64,000 nucleotides of DNA from Halorussus vallis (GCF_024138165.1 NZ_CP100000.1:558001-622000), one strand, 5' to 3'; positions 8,539 through 17,144 are shown, counted from the stretch's first letter. Translations and numbers: made by a program. The notes: generated from the sequence alone by a model not told the origin.

Positions 8539-8556
8539 GTAACTGGTTTCAGTTAC
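8539..8556. promoter_or_regulatory. Perfect inverted repeat upstream of binding-protein gene
   Basis: GTAACTG and CAGTTAC flank a GTTT spacer, 37-54 bp before the GTG start at 8502. A second imperfect pair (ACGATA at 8510-8515 and TATCGT at 8535-8540) lies between this palindrome and the gene. The region is the most AT-rich part of the gap, so an operator overlapping the promoter is plausible, perhaps for a metal or oxyanion regulator. This is inference only. Confidence 0.4.
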
Positions 8557-8698
8557 ATTTCGGGAATCGGCGGTCGGCGGTTCGACTCATCCGACGGCGG
8601 CGATTCGACTCCTCGGTCGTCTCTCGCGCGGTCCGGCGGCTCTCCGCGGACCGTCGCCGTCGAGCGAGACGACGCCCGCCCGATTTCGCTTCCTCCGT

Positions 8699-9028
8699 CT
8701 ACTCGTCCAGTTCGTCCAACTGGACCGATTCCTCGACGATGAGCGTCGGACCCTCGTCCATGTTCACGAACTTCGCGGCGTCGGCCTGGACCTCCCGGCC
8801 GATCTCGGACTCGAAGGCCTCGCCGATGGCCGCGGTGTCGTCGAAGTACAGTTCGAGCATCCCGTCGTAGCCCGCCTTCTCGGGGTCCTTCGGCACCGAG
8901 GTGACGTACTTCCGCAGGCCGGGCAACTGCTCGGCGAGTTCGGCGTGGTCGCCCTGCCAGTACTCGACGAACTCCTCGTGGGTCCAGTCGTCCTTCCGGA
9001 CGAGTAAGTCGACCAGTTTGACCGCCAT
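8699..9028 (-). CDS. EthD-domain protein
   Basis: A 109-residue protein with the ferredoxin-like EthD layout: VKLVDLLVRKDDWTHEEFVEYW at the start, HAELAEQLPGLRKYV in the middle and DGMLELYFDDTAAIGEAF before a final strand. EthD proteins are small dimeric alpha-beta barrel proteins, some associated with ether degradation gene sets and many of unknown role. No catabolic oxygenase is nearby. The C-terminus is acidic, as expected in a halophile. It lies upstream of, and in the same direction as, the orphan binding-protein gene, with a 196-bp gap that contains separate promoter-like sequence. Confidence 0.8.
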   Translation of the reverse strand: MAVKLVDLLVRKDDWTHEEFVEYWQGDHAELAEQLPGLRKYVTSVPKDPEKAGYDGMLELYFDDTAAIGEAFESEIGREVQADAAKFVNMDEGPTLIVEESVQLDELDE

Positions 9029-9085
9029 GCGGAAAGCCGCGACCGGAGCCGACTTCGCTCTGTCGGTCCTGACGTCGGTCGCGGG

Positions 9086-9790
9086 CTATTCGGTGGTTTC
9101 GGTCGTCCCGGTCGTCGTCGCGCCGGTCGTCTCCCCAGTCGTCCCAGTCGTCGTCTCGGCGGGTCGCTCGTACTGGCCGACGTAGCGCGCCCTCGCGATG
9201 GCGTTCGAGACGGCGGCGTCGACGACCCGCCGGTACTCCGCGCCGGGTTCGAGGTCCAGCGGCGATTCGAGCGCGTACAGCGTGAAGAGGTACGTGTGGC
9301 GGTCGTCGCCCTGCGGCGGACACGGCCCGATGTAGCCGAGTTCGCCCGCCCCGTTCGACCCCTGGACCGCACCGCCGAGGTCGTCTATCGTCTCGGTCTT
9401 CGGGACGTTCGCCGGAATCTCGCGGACGTCGGCCGGAACGTTCCACAGGAGCCAGTGGACGAACGGGGGGCCCGGCGCGTCCGGGTCGGCCATCACCAGC
9501 GCGTACGCCCGGGTCCCCTCCGGCGGGTTCGAGATGGTAAGCCGCGGCGAGACGTTCCGCCCCTCGCAGGTGAACCGGGTCGGAATCCGTCGCCCGTTCT
9601 CCCACGCCGGCGCGGTTATCGAGAACTCCCCGCCCGCGGCCGTCGTCGTTTGCTCGCCGCCCGCGGTGGTCGTCGTCTGTCCTTCGGTCGTGGTTTCTTG
9701 CCCGTCGCGGCTCCCACTCGCCGCCGTCGCCGCCGTCCCCCCTATCGTCGCCGTCGCCGCGGCCGAGCGCAGAAGCGTGCGTCTGCGCAT
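9086..9790 (-). CDS. Secreted YbhB/YbcL (PEBP, Raf kinase inhibitor-like) protein
   Basis: Read from the ATG at 9790, the product has 234 residues with an N-terminal export signal (MRRRTLLRSAAATATIGG, double arginine, Tat-like). After a Thr/Gly/Gln linker comes a PEBP domain with its conserved pieces: FTCEGRNVSPRLTISNPPEG, ALVMADPDAP, FVHWLLWNVPA and YIGPCPPQGDDRHTYLFTLYAL. YbhB/YbcL proteins bind phosphorylated or lipid-like ligands; their prokaryotic role is unclear. The tail is a Thr/Gly-rich low-complexity stretch that could be glycosylated. A longer in-frame start at 9901 is rejected because it would bury the signal peptide behind 37 residues. Confidence 0.85.
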   Translation of the reverse strand: MRRRTLLRSAAATATIGGTAATAASGSRDGQETTTEGQTTTTAGGEQTTTAAGGEFSITAPAWENGRRIPTRFTCEGRNVSPRLTISNPPEGTRAYALVMADPDAPGPPFVHWLLWNVPADVREIPANVPKTETIDDLGGAVQGSNGAGELGYIGPCPPQGDDRHTYLFTLYALESPLDLEPGAEYRRVVDAAVSNAIARARYVGQYERPAETTTGTTGETTGATTTGTTETTE

Positions 9791-9952
9791 CGCACACAGA
9801 TTCGCCGGGGATTCCCAAAAGGGTAGGCATCCGACACGAACTCGACACGTCCGGACGAGCGCGGCGAGTCCGAGGGCCGACCGCGCGACGACACTCGGCA
9901 AACGATGAGTCGGTAGTCCAGTTTAAGTACTCGCGTGCCCTCGGTTCGCACG

Positions 9953-10117
9953 ATGGCCGAACTGACGCCTCCGGAGGAGCGACAGTGTCTGCGATGCGGT
10001 CGAACGGACGTCTGGGACGACGACGCGACCAACTGGACGATAGCGGACGACGCCGGCGACCCCCACTGCATCCACGAGTGGGACATCAACGGCACCTACG
10101 TCCCGATTCGGGACTGA
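9953..10117 (+). CDS. HEWD family small protein
   Basis: A 54-residue protein with one CxxC (CLRCG, residues 12-16) and the signature CIHEWDINGTYVPI near the C-terminus that gives the haloarchaeal HEWD family its name. The two N-terminal cysteines plus the later Cys-Ile-His could bind zinc. The start at 9953 is preferred over an upstream in-frame ATG at 9935 because a TATA-like GTTTAAGTAC is centred about 27 bp before it. Function is unknown; it is monocistronic and precedes the DUF255 gene by 100 bp. Confidence 0.8.
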   Translation: MAELTPPEERQCLRCGRTDVWDDDATNWTIADDAGDPHCIHEWDINGTYVPIRD

Positions 10118-10217
10118 CCGCCGTCCGGACTCCGGGACCGGAGTTCCGGAACTTTCACCGCGCCGAGCGACTGCCGAAAGCCCCGCCTTTACCTGCGGGC
10201 AACCCCTCTGTCGACCC

Positions 10218-12323
10218 ATGACCGACCCGACCGCGCGAAATCGGCTCGACGAGGAGGAGAGCCCGTACCTCCGCCAGCACGCGGACAACCCAGTCGACTG
10301 GCAGCCGTGGGACGACGAGGCGCTCGCGGCGGCCGAGGAGCGCGACGTCCCCATCTTCCTGTCGGTGGGCTACTCGGCGTGCCACTGGTGTCACGTCATG
10401 GAAGAGGAGAGCTTCGAGGCCGAGGACGTCGCCGCGACGCTGAACGAGAACTTCGTCCCCGTCAAGGTCGACCGTGAGGAGCGCCCGGACCTCGACAGCA
10501 TCTACCAGACTATCTGCCAGGCCGTGACCGGTCGGGGCGGGTGGCCGCTGTCGGTCTGGCTCACGCCCGACGGCCGACCGTTCTACGTCGGGACGTACTT
10601 CCCCAGGGAGGCCAGGCGCAACATGCCCGGATTCCTGGACCTGATCGAGAACATCGCCGAGTCGTGGGCGAGCGAGGAGGACCGCCGGGAGATGGAGCGG
10701 CGGGCCGACCAGTGGACCGACGCCATCGAGGGCGAACTCGAATCGGTGCCCGACCCCGGCGAGACGCCGGGCGACGACCTCGTCGAGTCGGCCGCCGACG
10801 CGGCGCTCCGGAGCGCCGACCGCGAGCACGGCGGCTTCGGCACCGGCCAGAAGTTCCCGCAGGCCGGCCGCGTCCACCTCCTCCTGCGCGCGTACGACCG
10901 GTCGGGTCGCGAGGAGTACCGCGATGTCGCCGTCGAAGCCCTCTCGGCGATGGCCGAGGGCGGCCTGTTCGACCACGTCGGCGGCGGATTCCACCGTTAC
11001 ACGGTCGACCGCGAGTGGGTCGTCCCCCACTTCGAGAAGATGCTGTACGACAACGCCGAGATTCCGCGCGCGATGCTCGCGGGCTATCAGGTCGCGGGCG
11101 ACGAGCGCTTCGCCGAGGCCGCCCGCCGGACATTCGAGTTCGTCGAGCGCGAGATGACCCACCCCGACGGGGGATTCTACAGCACGCTCGACGCCCAGAG
11201 CGAGGGCGAGGAGGGCAAGTTCTACGTCTGGACGCCCGCGGAAATCCGCGAGGCGGTCGACGACGAACGCGCGGCCGACCTCTTCTGCGACCGCTTCGGG
11301 GTCACCGAGTCGGGCAACTTCGAGGGCAAGACCGTCCTCACCATCGCCGAGTCGGTCGAATCGCTCGCCGAGGAGTACGACCTGAGCGAATCGGACGTGC
11401 GCGAACAAATCGAGGCGGCCCGCAAGCAGGTGTTCGAGGCTCACGCCGAGCGCGTGCGCCCACGGCGCGACGAGAAGGTGCTCGCCGGGTGGAACGGCCT
11501 GATGATCTCGGCGCTCGCGGAGGGCGCGCTGGTACTCGACGACGACCGCTACGCCGAGGCGGCGACTGACGCGCTCGAATTCGTCCGGGAGAGACTCTGG
11601 AACGACTCCGAGGAGCGACTGTTCCGGCGGTTCAAGGACGACGACGTCGCCATCGAGGGCTACCTCGAAGACTACGCCTTCCTCGCGCGCGGCGCGCTGA
11701 ACTGCTACGAGGCGACCGGCGACGTCTCCCACCTCGCGTTCGCGCTTGACCTCGCCCGGGCCGTCGAAGCGCAGTTCTGGGACGCCGAGGACGCGACCAT
11801 CTACTTCACGCCCGGGCGCGGCGAGGAACTGGTCGCCCGCCCGCAGGAACCCCACGACCAGTCGACCCCGTCGAGTCTGGGGGTGGCGGTCGACGCGCTG
11901 CTCGAACTCGACTACTTCACCGACCACGACCGCTTCGAGGAGATAGCCGAACAGGTGCTCCGGACCCGCGGCCAGCAGATAGAGTCGAACCCACTCCAGC
12001 ACGCCTCGCTCGCGCTCGCGGCCGACCGCTACGCGGAGGGGTCACTGGAGATCACCGCGGTCGCGGACGAACTCCCCGACTCGTGGCGCGCGGAACTCGC
12101 CACGCGCTACCTGCCGACGCGTCTGCTGGCGCGTCGGCCGCCCGCCGAGGACGAACTGGCGGCGTGGCTGGACGAACTCGAACTCGACGAGGCGCCGCCG
12201 ATATGGGCCGACCGCGACCAGCGAGACGGCGAACCGACCGCCTACGTCTGCCGGAACTTCGCCTGTTCGCCGCCGAACGCCGACCTCGCCGACGCGCTCG
12301 ATTGGGCCGACGAGTCGGCCTGA
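10218..12323 (+). CDS. DUF255 thioredoxin-domain protein (YyaL / SPATA20 family)
   Basis: A 701-residue protein, the normal length for this family. Residues about 10-170 are a thioredoxin-like DUF255 domain with the active-site style GYSACHWCHVM (C55, C58), VKVDREERPD and GGWPLSVWLTPDG. The remainder is an alpha/alpha-barrel of the N-acylglucosamine-epimerase type, including FDHVGGGFHRY and VPHFEKMLYDN. The family is widespread in archaea and bacteria and is named after human SPATA20, but the reaction is not established. The protein is cytosolic. Its stop codon abuts the stop of the convergent GbsR-like regulator. Confidence 0.9.
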   Translation: MTDPTARNRLDEEESPYLRQHADNPVDWQPWDDEALAAAEERDVPIFLSVGYSACHWCHVMEEESFEAEDVAATLNENFVPVKVDREERPDLDSIYQTICQAVTGRGGWPLSVWLTPDGRPFYVGTYFPREARRNMPGFLDLIENIAESWASEEDRREMERRADQWTDAIEGELESVPDPGETPGDDLVESAADAALRSADREHGGFGTGQKFPQAGRVHLLLRAYDRSGREEYRDVAVEALSAMAEGGLFDHVGGGFHRYTVDREWVVPHFEKMLYDNAEIPRAMLAGYQVAGDERFAEAARRTFEFVEREMTHPDGGFYSTLDAQSEGEEGKFYVWTPAEIREAVDDERAADLFCDRFGVTESGNFEGKTVLTIAESVESLAEEYDLSESDVREQIEAARKQVFEAHAERVRPRRDEKVLAGWNGLMISALAEGALVLDDDRYAEAATDALEFVRERLWNDSEERLFRRFKDDDVAIEGYLEDYAFLARGALNCYEATGDVSHLAFALDLARAVEAQFWDAEDATIYFTPGRGEELVARPQEPHDQSTPSSLGVAVDALLELDYFTDHDRFEEIAEQVLRTRGQQIESNPLQHASLALAADRYAEGSLEITAVADELPDSWRAELATRYLPTRLLARRPPAEDELAAWLDELELDEAPPIWADRDQRDGEPTAYVCRNFACSPPNADLADALDWADESA

Positions 12324-12947
12324 CTACGCCCTCTCGTCGTCTCTCCGGTCGTCGCCTTTCTCTCCGGATTCGCCGGTCAACTGCCCGACGAGCGACCGGA
12401 GTCGCTCCAGCGGGAGTCGGGTGAGGAAGTCCAGCGTGCGCTCGCCCCGGTCGTACATCCGCTTCAGTCGCCGGACGCGGCGCAGGTCGCGCCGCGCCCG
12501 GTCGGTGTCCGGAGCGGCTTCCAGCAGGTCCTCGGCCTCCGTCAGCGCCCGACCCATGATCTGGAGTTCGCGCCTGGCCTGCTGGCGCAGGAGTTCCTGG
12601 AAGATCCGCCAGAAGTCGCGCTCGGCCTCGAAGAAGACGCGCTTGCCCTCGCCGGGTTTCGTCCGGCGGTGGACCACGTGGAGGCGTTCGAGCGTCCCCA
12701 TCGCGTTGCTCACGGTCGACTTGGCGTAGCCACTCTCCTCGACCAGTTCGTCGAGCGACAGCGCGCCGTCGGCGAAGTAGAGCACGCCGTACAGTCGGCC
12801 GTAGCTCCGATTCAGTCCGTACACTTCCGCCGACCGCTCCATCGCCTCGACGACTCGCTCTCTCGCCTCGTCGGACGTGCTCGTCGTTTCGTCGGCGACT
12901 TCCGTCCCGCCGTCGTTCGCACTCTCGGCCGAACCGTCCTCGCTCAC
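12324..12947 (-). CDS. GbsR/MarR-family transcriptional regulator
   Basis: A 207-residue DNA-binding protein from a GTG start. Residues about 30-110 contain the winged helix typical of GbsR-type regulators: VYGLNRSYGRLYGVLYF, SLDELVEESGYAKSTVSNAM as recognition helix, then LHVVHRRTKPGEGKRVFFEAE as wing. The C-terminal half is helical and charged, probably for dimerisation. It is transcribed divergently from a three-gene ABC transporter operon, the usual arrangement for a local repressor that also controls itself. The shared 88-bp spacer contains GAATTC- and GAATATTC-type palindromes. Confidence 0.85.
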   Translation of the reverse strand: MSEDGSAESANDGGTEVADETTSTSDEARERVVEAMERSAEVYGLNRSYGRLYGVLYFADGALSLDELVEESGYAKSTVSNAMGTLERLHVVHRRTKPGEGKRVFFEAERDFWRIFQELLRQQARRELQIMGRALTEAEDLLEAAPDTDRARRDLRRVRRLKRMYDRGERTLDFLTRLPLERLRSLVGQLTGESGEKGDDRRDDERA

Positions 12948-13035
12948 GCTCGACCCTCCGTCTTCGTTCGGGGTCGTTCCATACGAATTCTCGGCGGGGA
13001 AAGCATTAAATCGTTGTGTTCAGAATATTCGGTAA
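12948..13035. promoter_or_regulatory. Divergent promoter region with palindromes
   Basis: Two TATA-like elements face opposite directions: CCATACG (about 33 bp before the regulator) and ATTAAAT at about 13005-13011 (about 27 bp before the ABC operon). GAATTC at 12985-12990 and the perfect GAATATTC at 13023-13030, six bases before the ATG at 13036, are similar in sequence and both followed by TCGG, which suggests paired operator half-sites for the GbsR-like regulator. Confidence 0.45.
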
Positions 13036-13821
13036 ATGCAGAATTTAGGAAATCGTCGGCGGCAGACCGAGGCGAACACCGCGTCCCCGAACGACGCGAC
13101 ACTGCCGGACGGCGTCGTCCTGCGCGCCGCAGGTGTCGAGAAACGCTACGGCTCCCGACTGCCGTTTCGGCGGTCGGTCGAGGTGCTGACGGGGGCCAAC
13201 CTCACGCTCGTGGCGGGCGAGATCGTCGGCGTCGTCGGAGAGAACGGGAGCGGAAAGTCCACGCTGATGAAGATTCTCGTCGGCGCACTCGACGCCGATT
13301 CGGGGAGCGTGACCCGCCGCGGAACGGTCGGCTGGTGCCCGCAGGACCCGTTGCTGTACGACCGACTCACCGTGGACGAGACGTTCCGACTGTTCGGGTC
13401 GGCGTACGGACTTCCGCCCGACGAAATCGAGCGCGCGGCGTCCCGCCTCGCCGACCGACTCGACTTCGAGTCCTACCGGGACTACCGAGTCGAGAACCTG
13501 AGCGGCGGCAACCGCCAGAAGGTGAACCTCGGCGTCTCGCTGCTCCACGACCCCGACGTACTCTTCCTGGACGAACCGTACACCGGCTTCGACTGGGAGA
13601 CGTACCTCTCGTTCTGGGACCTGACCGAGGAACTGGTCGAGCGCGGCACCGGTATCTGCGTCATCTCCCACCTCATCAACGAGCGCGAGCGCTTCGACCG
13701 CATCTGCGAACTCCGCGACGGGAAACTGTACGAACAGCGCGCGGACCAAGTGGGAGACGACGGTGGGGATGTCGCGGTGGCGGACCCGGCGGACGGGGAG
13801 GGAGTCGATGGAAGCGCGTAA
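13036..13821 (+). CDS. ABC transporter ATP-binding protein
   Basis: A 261-residue ABC ATPase. Walker A is GENGSGKST (residues 68-76), the Q-loop is in WCPQDPLLYD, the signature is LSGGNRQ (155-161) and Walker B is DVLFLDEP (174-181) followed by a switch His in CVISHL. It energises the two membrane proteins encoded directly downstream, with which it overlaps by 14 bp. The fold and gene order resemble ABC-2 type exporters controlled by GbsR-like repressors in haloarchaea. Substrate is unknown; drug, lipid or copper-type export are all possible. Confidence 0.92.
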   Translation: MQNLGNRRRQTEANTASPNDATLPDGVVLRAAGVEKRYGSRLPFRRSVEVLTGANLTLVAGEIVGVVGENGSGKSTLMKILVGALDADSGSVTRRGTVGWCPQDPLLYDRLTVDETFRLFGSAYGLPPDEIERAASRLADRLDFESYRDYRVENLSGGNRQKVNLGVSLLHDPDVLFLDEPYTGFDWETYLSFWDLTEELVERGTGICVISHLINERERFDRICELRDGKLYEQRADQVGDDGGDVAVADPADGEGVDGSA

Positions 13822-14569
13822 GCTCTCGACCGGCGTGCGGGCGGGAACGCGGTCGTTCTTGCGGGAACCGCTGAACGTCGTCCTGCTCGTCGTGCTCCCG
13901 CTGGTCGCCATCGAAGTGTACGGGCAAGCGATGGCGTCGTTTCCGCAGATGCCATTCATGGAGGCGACGGCCGCGACGACCGGGCGAATCAGCGGCGCGC
14001 TGTTCGCCACCGCGTTCCTCGCGGGGTTGCTGGGGCTGTTCCAGGTCATCAGCGCCCGCGAGGCCGACCGGCGACTCCTCGTCTGTGGCTTCTCGCGACC
14101 GACTCTGCTAGCGAGCAGGCTCGTGACCATCCTCGCGGTGGTCGCGGTGGTCGCCGGCCTCGCCGCCGTCGCGCTGACGGCCAGCGTCCAGACGGCGCGA
14201 CCGCTCGTCGCCTTCGGCGTCCTCGCGGCCGCCGGCGTGACCTACAGCCTGGTCGGCGTGCTGATGGGTTCGCTCGTCCCGCGCGAACTCGAAGGCTCAC
14301 TCGTCCTCGTCTTCCTCGCCGACGTGGACGACTTCCTCTCCAGCGGGATGCTCGACGCCGACGTGGCGCTCGCGAAGGCCTTCCCGCTCTACCACCCGCA
14401 CCATCTGCTCCGGTCGGCGGTGCTCGACGGGTCGGTGTCCGCGGACCACGCGCTCTGGACGGGCGTCTACGTCGCCACGCTACTCGTCCTCGCACTGGTC
14501 GCGTACCTGCGGGCGACCGGAGGCGTGGCGGGCGGGGCGACGAGTTCGACGGGAGGGTCGGACCGATGA
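13808..14569 (+). CDS. ABC-2 type permease subunit
   Basis: From the ATG at 13808 (inside the end of the ATPase gene) the protein has 253 residues with about six hydrophobic segments, including FLREPLNVVLLVVLPLVAIEVYG and LFATAFLAGLLGLFQVISAREADRRL. The layout, with an early cytoplasmic helix ending in FLREP and a conserved loop of the EADRRLLVCGFSRP type between helices 2 and 3, is that of ABC-2 permeases. It forms a translationally coupled trio with the ATPase before it and the second permease after it (ATGA overlap). Confidence 0.85.
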   Translation: MEARKLSTGVRAGTRSFLREPLNVVLLVVLPLVAIEVYGQAMASFPQMPFMEATAATTGRISGALFATAFLAGLLGLFQVISAREADRRLLVCGFSRPTLLASRLVTILAVVAVVAGLAAVALTASVQTARPLVAFGVLAAAGVTYSLVGVLMGSLVPRELEGSLVLVFLADVDDFLSSGMLDADVALAKAFPLYHPHHLLRSAVLDGSVSADHALWTGVYVATLLVLALVAYLRATGGVAGGATSSTGGSDR

Positions 14570-15333
14570 ATCGCGGCGCGAACGCGGCGAGTCGGCGGCC
14601 GAGGGCCTCCCGCGTCGCCACCGCACTGACGATGGGCGTCCGCGAATACGTCCGCACGCCCGTACTCGTGGTGTTGCTCGCGGTGCTCCCCGTCTACTTC
14701 ATCGGCGTCGTCGGTTACGTTACGCCGGACGTCGCGGTCCCGATAGCGGTCGCCGACCGGACGGTCCGAGTCGGCATGGCCGAGATGTACGCGACGCTGG
14801 CCGCGCCGCTGACGGGTGCGCTCGTCGGCGGCATCGCGGGCCTGTTCGTGATGCAGGCGACCCGGCAGGCCGACGCCCGTCTCGTGCTCGCGGGCTACCG
14901 GCCGACCGAGGTCGTGACCGCCAGGGTCGGCGTCCTCGCCGGGGTCTGTCTGGCGCTCACCGGCGTCTCTCTCGGCGTCCTGTCGTGGACCGCCGCGCCG
15001 GACCGACTCGCGTGGTTCGGGGCCGCGACGCTGCTCGCGGCGCTCACCTACGCGTTGGTCGGCGCGCTGGTCGGGACGCTCCTCGGGCGACTCGCGGGCG
15101 TCTACGCGATGCTGTTCGCCCCGACGCTCGACGTGTTCCTCTTCCAGAACCCGACCGCGACGGACGCGTCGGCCCGGGCGGCGTGGCTGCCTGCCCACTA
15201 CGCCGTCGCCGCCGCGATGGACGCCGCCTTCGGTTCGGGGTTCGACGCGACCCCGCTCCTGGAGGGACTAGGATACCTCGGAATCGTCGCCGCGATAGCC
15301 GCGGCGGCGTTCTACCGCTCCGTGAAGGCGTAG
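14566..15333 (+). CDS. ABC-2 type permease subunit, paralogue
   Basis: A 255-residue six-helix protein whose start codon overlaps the previous stop (ATGA). It is visibly related to the preceding permease: both have an N-terminal cytoplasmic helix (GVREYVRTPVLVVLLAVLPVYF here), a loop with QADARLVLAGYRPTEVV between helices 2 and 3, and a late LPAHYAVAAAMDAAF stretch parallel to FPLYHPHHLLRSAVL. The two likely form a heterodimeric channel with the ATPase. It is the last gene of the operon. Confidence 0.85.
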   Translation: MNRGANAASRRPRASRVATALTMGVREYVRTPVLVVLLAVLPVYFIGVVGYVTPDVAVPIAVADRTVRVGMAEMYATLAAPLTGALVGGIAGLFVMQATRQADARLVLAGYRPTEVVTARVGVLAGVCLALTGVSLGVLSWTAAPDRLAWFGAATLLAALTYALVGALVGTLLGRLAGVYAMLFAPTLDVFLFQNPTATDASARAAWLPAHYAVAAAMDAAFGSGFDATPLLEGLGYLGIVAAIAAAAFYRSVKA

Positions 15334-15339
15334 GACGCG

Positions 15340-15474
15340 TCTGAACCGGAGCGTCCGTCGAGAACCGACAGAACTACCGGTGTAGCTTCCGTGCGGACGG
15401 GGCTTTCGAGGTGGTTCTCCTCACGCTCGTTGCACTGTTCCCCTACGGGTAGGCTACAGAACCTGCGGTTCAGA
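15340..15474. repeat. Segment bounded by 9-bp inverted repeats, possible decayed element
   Basis: TCTGAACCG at 15340-15348 and its exact complement CGGTTCAGA at 15466-15474 enclose 117 bp in the gap between the permease operon and the thioredoxin gene. Read on the minus strand, the interior gives an open stretch including HLESPVRTEATPVV, which has some resemblance to the variable C-terminal tails of haloarchaeal IS200/IS605 TnpB proteins. No target duplication is seen. This could be a tiny remnant of an insertion sequence; evidence is weak. Confidence 0.3.
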
Positions 15475-15534
15475 ACAAATGGACGGACACTCCCCGAAAC
15501 GTCATGCGAACAGAGGAAAATTCTCTCTGCCGTC

Positions 15535-15912
15535 TCAGGCCATCACGTCGGCTTCGAGCAACTTCGCGGCCACGTATTCGGCGGCCGGTTGGTCCTCGCT
15601 CTCCTCGAAGCGGAACATCTCCTCGCCGGATTCCTCGCGTTCGACCACGATGGTCGGGATGAGCGTCACGTCGTACTCGTCGGTGAGTTCGCCCTCCTTG
15701 TTCTCGTCGACCTCGTAGACCTTCATCTCCTCGTCGGGGACGCCCGCGGCGTCGAGCGCCGCGAAGAAGTCGGGCAGCACGTCGTGGCAGTCGCCGCACC
15801 AGTCGGCGCCCCAGACGCGGTAGGTGACCTCGCCGACGGCCGACTCGATTACCTCGACCGTCTCGCTGTGCGCGCCGGCGTCCCACTCGGGACTCGGTTC
15901 GGTCGTTTCCAT
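15535..15912 (-). CDS. Thioredoxin-family protein
   Basis: A 125-residue thioredoxin fold. The active site is WGADWCGDCHDV (C39-G-D-C42), followed by the long helix, then YEVDENKEGELTDEYDVTLIPTIVV, which supplies the cis-proline (IPT). CGDC rather than CGPC is common in thioredoxins that act as glutaredoxin-like reductants, and the family is often annotated as TlpA/thioredoxin. It acts in the cytosol. The start at 15912 begins directly before the domain. It is divergent from the cysteine synthase gene, with 171 bp between them. Confidence 0.88.
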   Translation of the reverse strand: METTEPSPEWDAGAHSETVEVIESAVGEVTYRVWGADWCGDCHDVLPDFFAALDAAGVPDEEMKVYEVDENKEGELTDEYDVTLIPTIVVEREESGEEMFRFEESEDQPAAEYVAAKLLEADVMA

Positions 15913-16083
15913 GCGCGGGGTTTGTCGCCGGACGGATAAAGTCTCGCGGGTCCCGGCGACGTTCGCCCGCCGGGACGACGGGGGCGTCGATTTCCGGACG
16001 TCGGTCGGCCGACCCGCCCCGGTAGCGACACCTTTTGCCGCAGGCCGGTATTCGTTTAAACGCGCATTGCATACCGAGAACCA

Positions 16084-17061
16084 ATGGAAGACTCCATCCT
16101 CGACGCCGTGGGGTCGCCGCTGGTCCGGGTCTCCTCCCCCGAAGGCGCGACCGTCGCGGCGAAGGTCGAGGCGTTCAACCCCGGCGGGTCGGCCAAGGAC
16201 CGCCCGGCGATGGAGATGATAGCCGCGGCCGAGCGCGAGGGGACCGTCGAACCCGGCGACCACTTGGTCGAACCGACCAGCGGGAACACCGGCATCGGCC
16301 TCGCGGTGGCCGCCGCCGCGCGGGGGTACGACCTCACCATCGTGATGCCCGCCTCGAAGTCGCCCGAGCGCCGCCAACTGCTGAAGGCCTACGGCGCGGA
16401 CGTCGAACTCGTCGACGGCGACATGACCGACGCCCGCGAGCGCGCCGACGAACTCGCCGCGGAGACGGGCGCGGTCCAGATGGGCCAGTTCGAGAACTCC
16501 GCCAACGCCCAGGCTCACTACCGGACGACCGCCGAGGAGATCCTCGAACAGGTCGAGGGTCGGGAGATCGACGCGTTCGTCGCGGGCGTCGGCACCGGCG
16601 GCACCATCACCGGCACCGCCGCGCGCCTGCTGGAGGAGTTCCCCGACATGGAGGTCGTGGCGATCGAACCCGAGCGAAACGCGGTGCTCTCGACCGGCGA
16701 GGCCGGCGAGGACGACTATCAGGGCATGGGTCCGGGCTTCGTCAGCGACCTGCTCGACACCGACCTCATCACCAGCGTCGAGACGGTGGCGCTGGAGGAC
16801 GCCGAGGCGGAGGCCCGGCGACTCGCCCGCGAGGAGGGCATCCTCGTCGGCCAGTCCAGCGGCGCGGCGTCGGTCGCCGCCCGACGAGTCGCCGAGCGAC
16901 TCGCCCGCCCCGACCTCGACTGCCCCGAGGTGCCCGACGAGTTGGGGAAACTCGCGGCCTCGGACGGGGGGAGCCTGGACGGCTACGACGACTGCCCGCT
17001 CGTGGTGACGGTGTTCCCCGACAGCGGCGAGCGCTACCTCTCGACCGGGATGTTCGACTGA
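16084..17061 (+). CDS. cysK: Cysteine synthase (PLP-dependent)
   Basis: A 325-residue fold-type II PLP enzyme. The PLP lysine lies in NPGGSAKDRPA (K38), the substrate loop is PTSGNTG (64-70), the phosphate-binding loop is GVGTGGTITG (168-177), and VGQSSGAAS near 258 positions the pyridine nitrogen. It should make cysteine from O-acetylserine or O-phosphoserine and sulfide. It begins 27 bp after a TATA-like GTTTAAAC, so the mRNA is probably leaderless. About 40 residues of acidic insertion near the C-terminus (DELGKLAASDGGSLDGYDD) may be a halophilic addition. Cystathionine beta-synthase-type activity is a less likely alternative. Confidence 0.9.
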   Translation: MEDSILDAVGSPLVRVSSPEGATVAAKVEAFNPGGSAKDRPAMEMIAAAEREGTVEPGDHLVEPTSGNTGIGLAVAAAARGYDLTIVMPASKSPERRQLLKAYGADVELVDGDMTDARERADELAAETGAVQMGQFENSANAQAHYRTTAEEILEQVEGREIDAFVAGVGTGGTITGTAARLLEEFPDMEVVAIEPERNAVLSTGEAGEDDYQGMGPGFVSDLLDTDLITSVETVALEDAEAEARRLAREEGILVGQSSGAASVAARRVAERLARPDLDCPEVPDELGKLAASDGGSLDGYDDCPLVVTVFPDSGERYLSTGMFD

Positions 17062-17076
17062 GCGCGCGCTACCGAC

Positions 17077-17089
17077 CGTTTTTCTCTCG
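17077..17089 (+). terminator. T-tract after cysteine synthase
   Basis: GACCGTTTTTCTC follows the cysK stop by about 16 bp. Archaeal transcription commonly ends at T-rich runs without a strong hairpin, so this is a plausible terminator before the convergent copper-protein gene. Confidence 0.4.
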
Positions 17090-17144
17090 CTACCGAACCT
17101 TCTATCCCGTCGTAAAAAGCGAACGTTGAGTCCTTCTCACGGAC

